A stretch of DNA of 64,000 nucleotides from Ciona intestinalis (taxonomy: Eukaryota > Chordata > Ascidiacea > Phlebobranchia > Cionidae). This document shows, one piece after another, positions 61,453 through 64,000 of the stretch; position 1 is the stretch's first letter; every line of letters begins with the position of its first letter. Location of the stretch: contig NC_020169.2 in NCBI RefSeq assembly GCF_000224145.3, positions 2,720,095 through 2,784,094 of the forward strand, given 5' to 3'. The notes beneath the pieces are model-generated. The model saw nothing but the letters and a program-made list of their open reading frames with translations, was not told where the DNA came from and did not search any database. Position numbers and translations under genes: made by a program.

Positions 61453-64000
61453 TCAGCGCATAATCGTAGTCGATTTTGTGCCAAATGAAGATACTAGCAC
61501 CTGTTGTCGTGCCGCTGACGAGGCGGGCGCTTGTGTGATGAATTGAAGTCGTTTCCGAAGTTTAGGTTGTAATTGTACGACTACTTCCTCTACTCTGTCG
61601 TTGATGGCTACCCCGATGTGCATGTACTTGACATGGTAGCTGTATAGGGTTGTTAAGGAAAAACGAATGAATGAATAGCTTTCTATATTCTCTCGTTGCG
61701 CGAAAACTTGTTGTTAACAAGGGTGTTCTGTTTCATACACCTCGTGCCCGGTTACGAGTTACCACGTATGCAACTTTGTGGGTAATTGTTATTTTACATG
61801 ACTGACAATTTGGACAACCCATAAGGGACAACTGGAACAATCGACGTTATATGTCTTGCTAAAGGACACGTAACGCACACAATGGTAGCAGCGACGAGCC
61901 TTGAACCCGAAACCTTTACGTTAGCGGCAACACTGTACTACGGCGCCTGACTAAGCAAAAAAAATGTCCAGATTTTCGCAAATAAATATAACATGTTTTT
62001 TTTTAATTTAATAATAAAATATTAATTTTCATTTTTTGTTGCTTATTCACACGATTGATTTAGGCTATTTTGGTAAGCTTATAATTTAAAAAAGGATACA
62101 GAAAATCTGCAATTTCGTCGGCGAAGTGAATTTCCGATGAGTGTTTGCTTACACGAAGCAGAATGTTATAAAGAAGTTGTGCAACCTGGAATATAATGAA
62201 TAAATGCATGTGACTTTAAAATTAGTTCATAAATAAATGTAAAGTAGCTACGGCAGTCGTTATAATACTGGGTTGGCAAATATGCCGGTAACAGTTAAAC
62301 GGGTGTTCTGTTTCATAAGCACGCTTACGAGTTACCACGTATGCAACTTTGGGTACTTATTTTCTTTAGTATACGACCGACAATTTGAAAATCTATAAGC
62401 GACAACTGGAAGAATTGATGTCTTGCCCAAGGACATACGCCAACAAAAGTGGTAGCATCGGGACTTGAACCCGTAAACTCTGGCTCAAAGTGTGAAAGTT
62501 ATTAGTTATAGTAACATTGTGTTTAGTGGCTTACATCCATCATACATCTGGTTCGTTCCAGTTGAAACCGGGGAAAGTAAGGACCAATGAGATGGAAAAT
62601 ATAAAGTAGTTGAAGCTCAGTTTCAATCAGGGGTTTTGCTTCTTCTTTCAAAAACCTATATTAACAATTTTTATTTGACATTACAATTATAGTAGTGTAT
62701 TTTTTTATTCGTCGAAATAGTGTAGAATACAAAACACTATGTGTGTATTAATTTGATCAGTGCATAAATAACTCTTAGGCAGCTATATAACAGTTTTGTA
62801 TGTTTAATATAATATTATTGTTAATGTTTTCGTGCAAGAATTGGTAGCAACAAAACACATACTGTGAGACCAGTGATAGTTGTCCAATACTCATATGATG
62901 CCACACAACATGGGTTAGAGCCAGTAGTCTGGTACACGGCATGTCAGTGAATGATAGTTGTTGGTTGGAGTAGGATAAGATGTGGTATGGGTAACTAGAA
63001 CCAGCTGGAATAGAAAATTAAATTAGTTTAATTATTTGAATAAATGAAATTTGCTTTATCCTTGCATGGCCGGGAACGACGGTTCTTATTAGCACGACGT
63101 TCTTGTGCCAGCTTATGAGTTACCATGTATGTTACTTTGTGGGTGTTTTTTTGTATGGCTGACAATTTAGACAACCCATTAGTGACCACTGGACTGAAGA
63201 AATCCTAAATGTTTTGTCTAAATTTCAAAAATTGTAGTCGTTTCTACTTAATGAATGCAGTACTGCTATTAAATTATTGAATAAAGAATTAATAAAACCG
63301 TTTCATCCTCACATGTCAAAAACAACAGTCGTTATAACACAGGTGTTTTGTTGCAAACATCTTGCACACTTACAAGGTTTTTTTGTTATGATAACATTGC
63401 TAACTTACGTTCAATATCAGCAGTTAATGTTGGACATTGCAACATCTTCAATATATTCTGATGCAGTGGTTTCCAATATATTTCCTGTAAAATAACAAAA
63501 AGTAAATTAATCTTCACATTAAACAACCACTTGAACGAATTTCTTAGGTTAAATGAATGTAACTTGCTTTATTCTCCTTTAGGTAGAAAATGACGGCTGT
63601 TAAAACATAGATGTTCTGTTTCATACACCTCGTGCCAGCTTACTCGATACTGATTGTCATCTTTATTAAATGTTGAATTAATTGGATATATAGGTGCACT
63701 CACCGGCAAAGCTGTAAGAACCAGTGCTACCGCATTTAACCAAGGTAATGACTGCTCCCTTTCAACAAAAGACTGCCTGCAATATGAAATAAAAAAGGTA
63801 GAATGAATAACATGAATGAAACACATGAATAACATGAATGAATGAAACTTTTTTGCCCTTGCCTGGTTGGGCAACTATATTCGTTATAACACGGTTACCA
63901 CGTATGTAATTTTGTTGGTGATTATTTTTTGGATTTTTTTTATAACACTGTGTATAACATCATGTAATCCAGTTGACAACGCTGTGTTGGAGGATATGAT
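61453..64000 (-). CDS. MED23: Mediator complex subunit 23, C-terminal part (runs off window)
   Basis: Six minus-strand exons: 63776-63704, 63484-63409, 63004-62863, 62655-62535, 62186-62100 and 61639-61453. They encode about 190 residues ending in TGA at 61453. MED23 is a tail-module subunit of Mediator, linking transcription factors to RNA polymerase II in the nucleus. Matches to the remembered vertebrate MED23 C-terminal region: LPWLNAVALVLTALPEIYWK, TRLLALTHVVWHHMSIGQLS, ETELQLLYIFHLIGPYFPRF and LYHVKYMHIG...LRKRLQFIT. All exon phases fit except the 62186-62100 exon. That exon has one extra base (the AA at 62160-62161) which breaks the frame; without it the join to the last exon is perfect. 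The tail after RLQFITQ is short and unlike the vertebrate Pro/Ser-rich tail. The 5' part of the gene lies beyond the window end. Confidence 0.9.
61690..61955 (-). repeat. Full-length SINE copy, reverse orientation
   Basis: GGTGTTCTGTTTCATACACC (tail), CCATAAGGGACAACTGGAAC (body) and AGCGACGAGCCTTGAACCCG (head with box B). Same strand as MED23, in its last intron. Confidence 0.85.
62255..62490 (-). repeat. SINE copy, reverse orientation
   Basis: GGGTGTTCTGTTTCATAAGC, GAGTTACCACGTATGCAACT, TCTTGCCCAAGGACATACGC and ATCGGGACTTGAACCCGT. Intron of MED23. Confidence 0.8.
63060..63215 (-). repeat. SINE fragment, reverse orientation
   Basis: GAGTTACCATGTATGTTACT, GGCTGACAATTTAGACAACC and ATTAGTGACCACTGGACTGA. 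The head is missing. Intron of MED23. Confidence 0.75.
63550..63650 (-). repeat. SINE 3' module, reverse orientation
   Basis: AACATAGATGTTCTGTTTCA and CACCTCGTGCCAGCTTACTC. Another reverse fragment with GTTACCACGTATGTAA is at 63885-63935. Both lie in MED23 introns. Confidence 0.65.

Noticed and set aside
62863..63004. Alternative reading of this region as a membrane-anchored C-terminus (a hydrophobic frame ending ARKH)
   Set aside because: The frame required by the neighbouring exons matches MED23 across the exon; the hydrophobic frame is a coincidence.

Overview
This is a eukaryotic genomic window. It is AT-rich, every gene has GT-AG introns, and it carries many short repeats. Gene content points to a chordate invertebrate: a CERS1-type ceramide synthase, a CRF/diuretic-hormone-like neuropeptide precursor, a polycystin-1-like receptor-channel, MED23, and a membrane-tailed Sulfotransfer_4 protein of the type abundant in sea squirts. 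With the dense tRNA-derived SINEs and palindromic MITEs, I read it as an ascidian tunicate, most likely a Ciona species. This is inference from the reading; no database was searched. Gene models were built by hand from splice sites, phase continuity and remembered homology.

Layout. 1-2.9 kb holds repeats and one doubtful exon. 2.9-16.6 kb, minus strand, holds a series of coiled-coil exons forming one long gene or two to three consecutive ones; I do not recognise the family. 17.6-18.7 kb, plus strand, is a three-exon sulfotransferase-like gene. 19.4-22.7 kb, minus strand, is a complete CERS1-like ceramide synthase. 23.6-24.05 kb, minus strand, is a single-exon CRF-like peptide precursor. 24.6-41.7 kb, minus strand, is a giant polycystin-1-like gene of about 20 exons (signal peptide, PKD-like fold, REJ region, GAIN/GPS, PLAT, 11 membrane segments). 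Its TM3-TM4 cytosolic loop carries about nine tandem 426-bp coding repeats, several out of frame as assembled. 41.87-42.6 kb, plus strand, is an intronless armadillo-like gene, head to head with the polycystin gene.

43.1-48.3 kb and 49.6-53.9 kb, plus strand, are two tandemly duplicated MFS transporter genes with the same exon plan, including a 10-nt first coding exon. 54.8-60.6 kb, plus strand, is a class A GPCR in 8 exons. 61.45-64 kb, minus strand, is the 3' part of MED23.

The 43-61 kb half is packed with about 25 copies of a roughly 190-bp palindromic MITE, almost all in introns. Two TTAA-flanked elements (12.35 and 43.98 kb) and about 18 SINE copies complete the repeat landscape.

Most interesting points: the expanded, frame-disrupted repeat in the polycystin loop; the CRF-like precursor; a 67-bp exon fragment of the first MFS gene fused to a SINE body inside a polycystin intron; a CERS1 last exon that creates a KKxx ER-retrieval tail; and the tiny first exon shared by the MFS duplicates.
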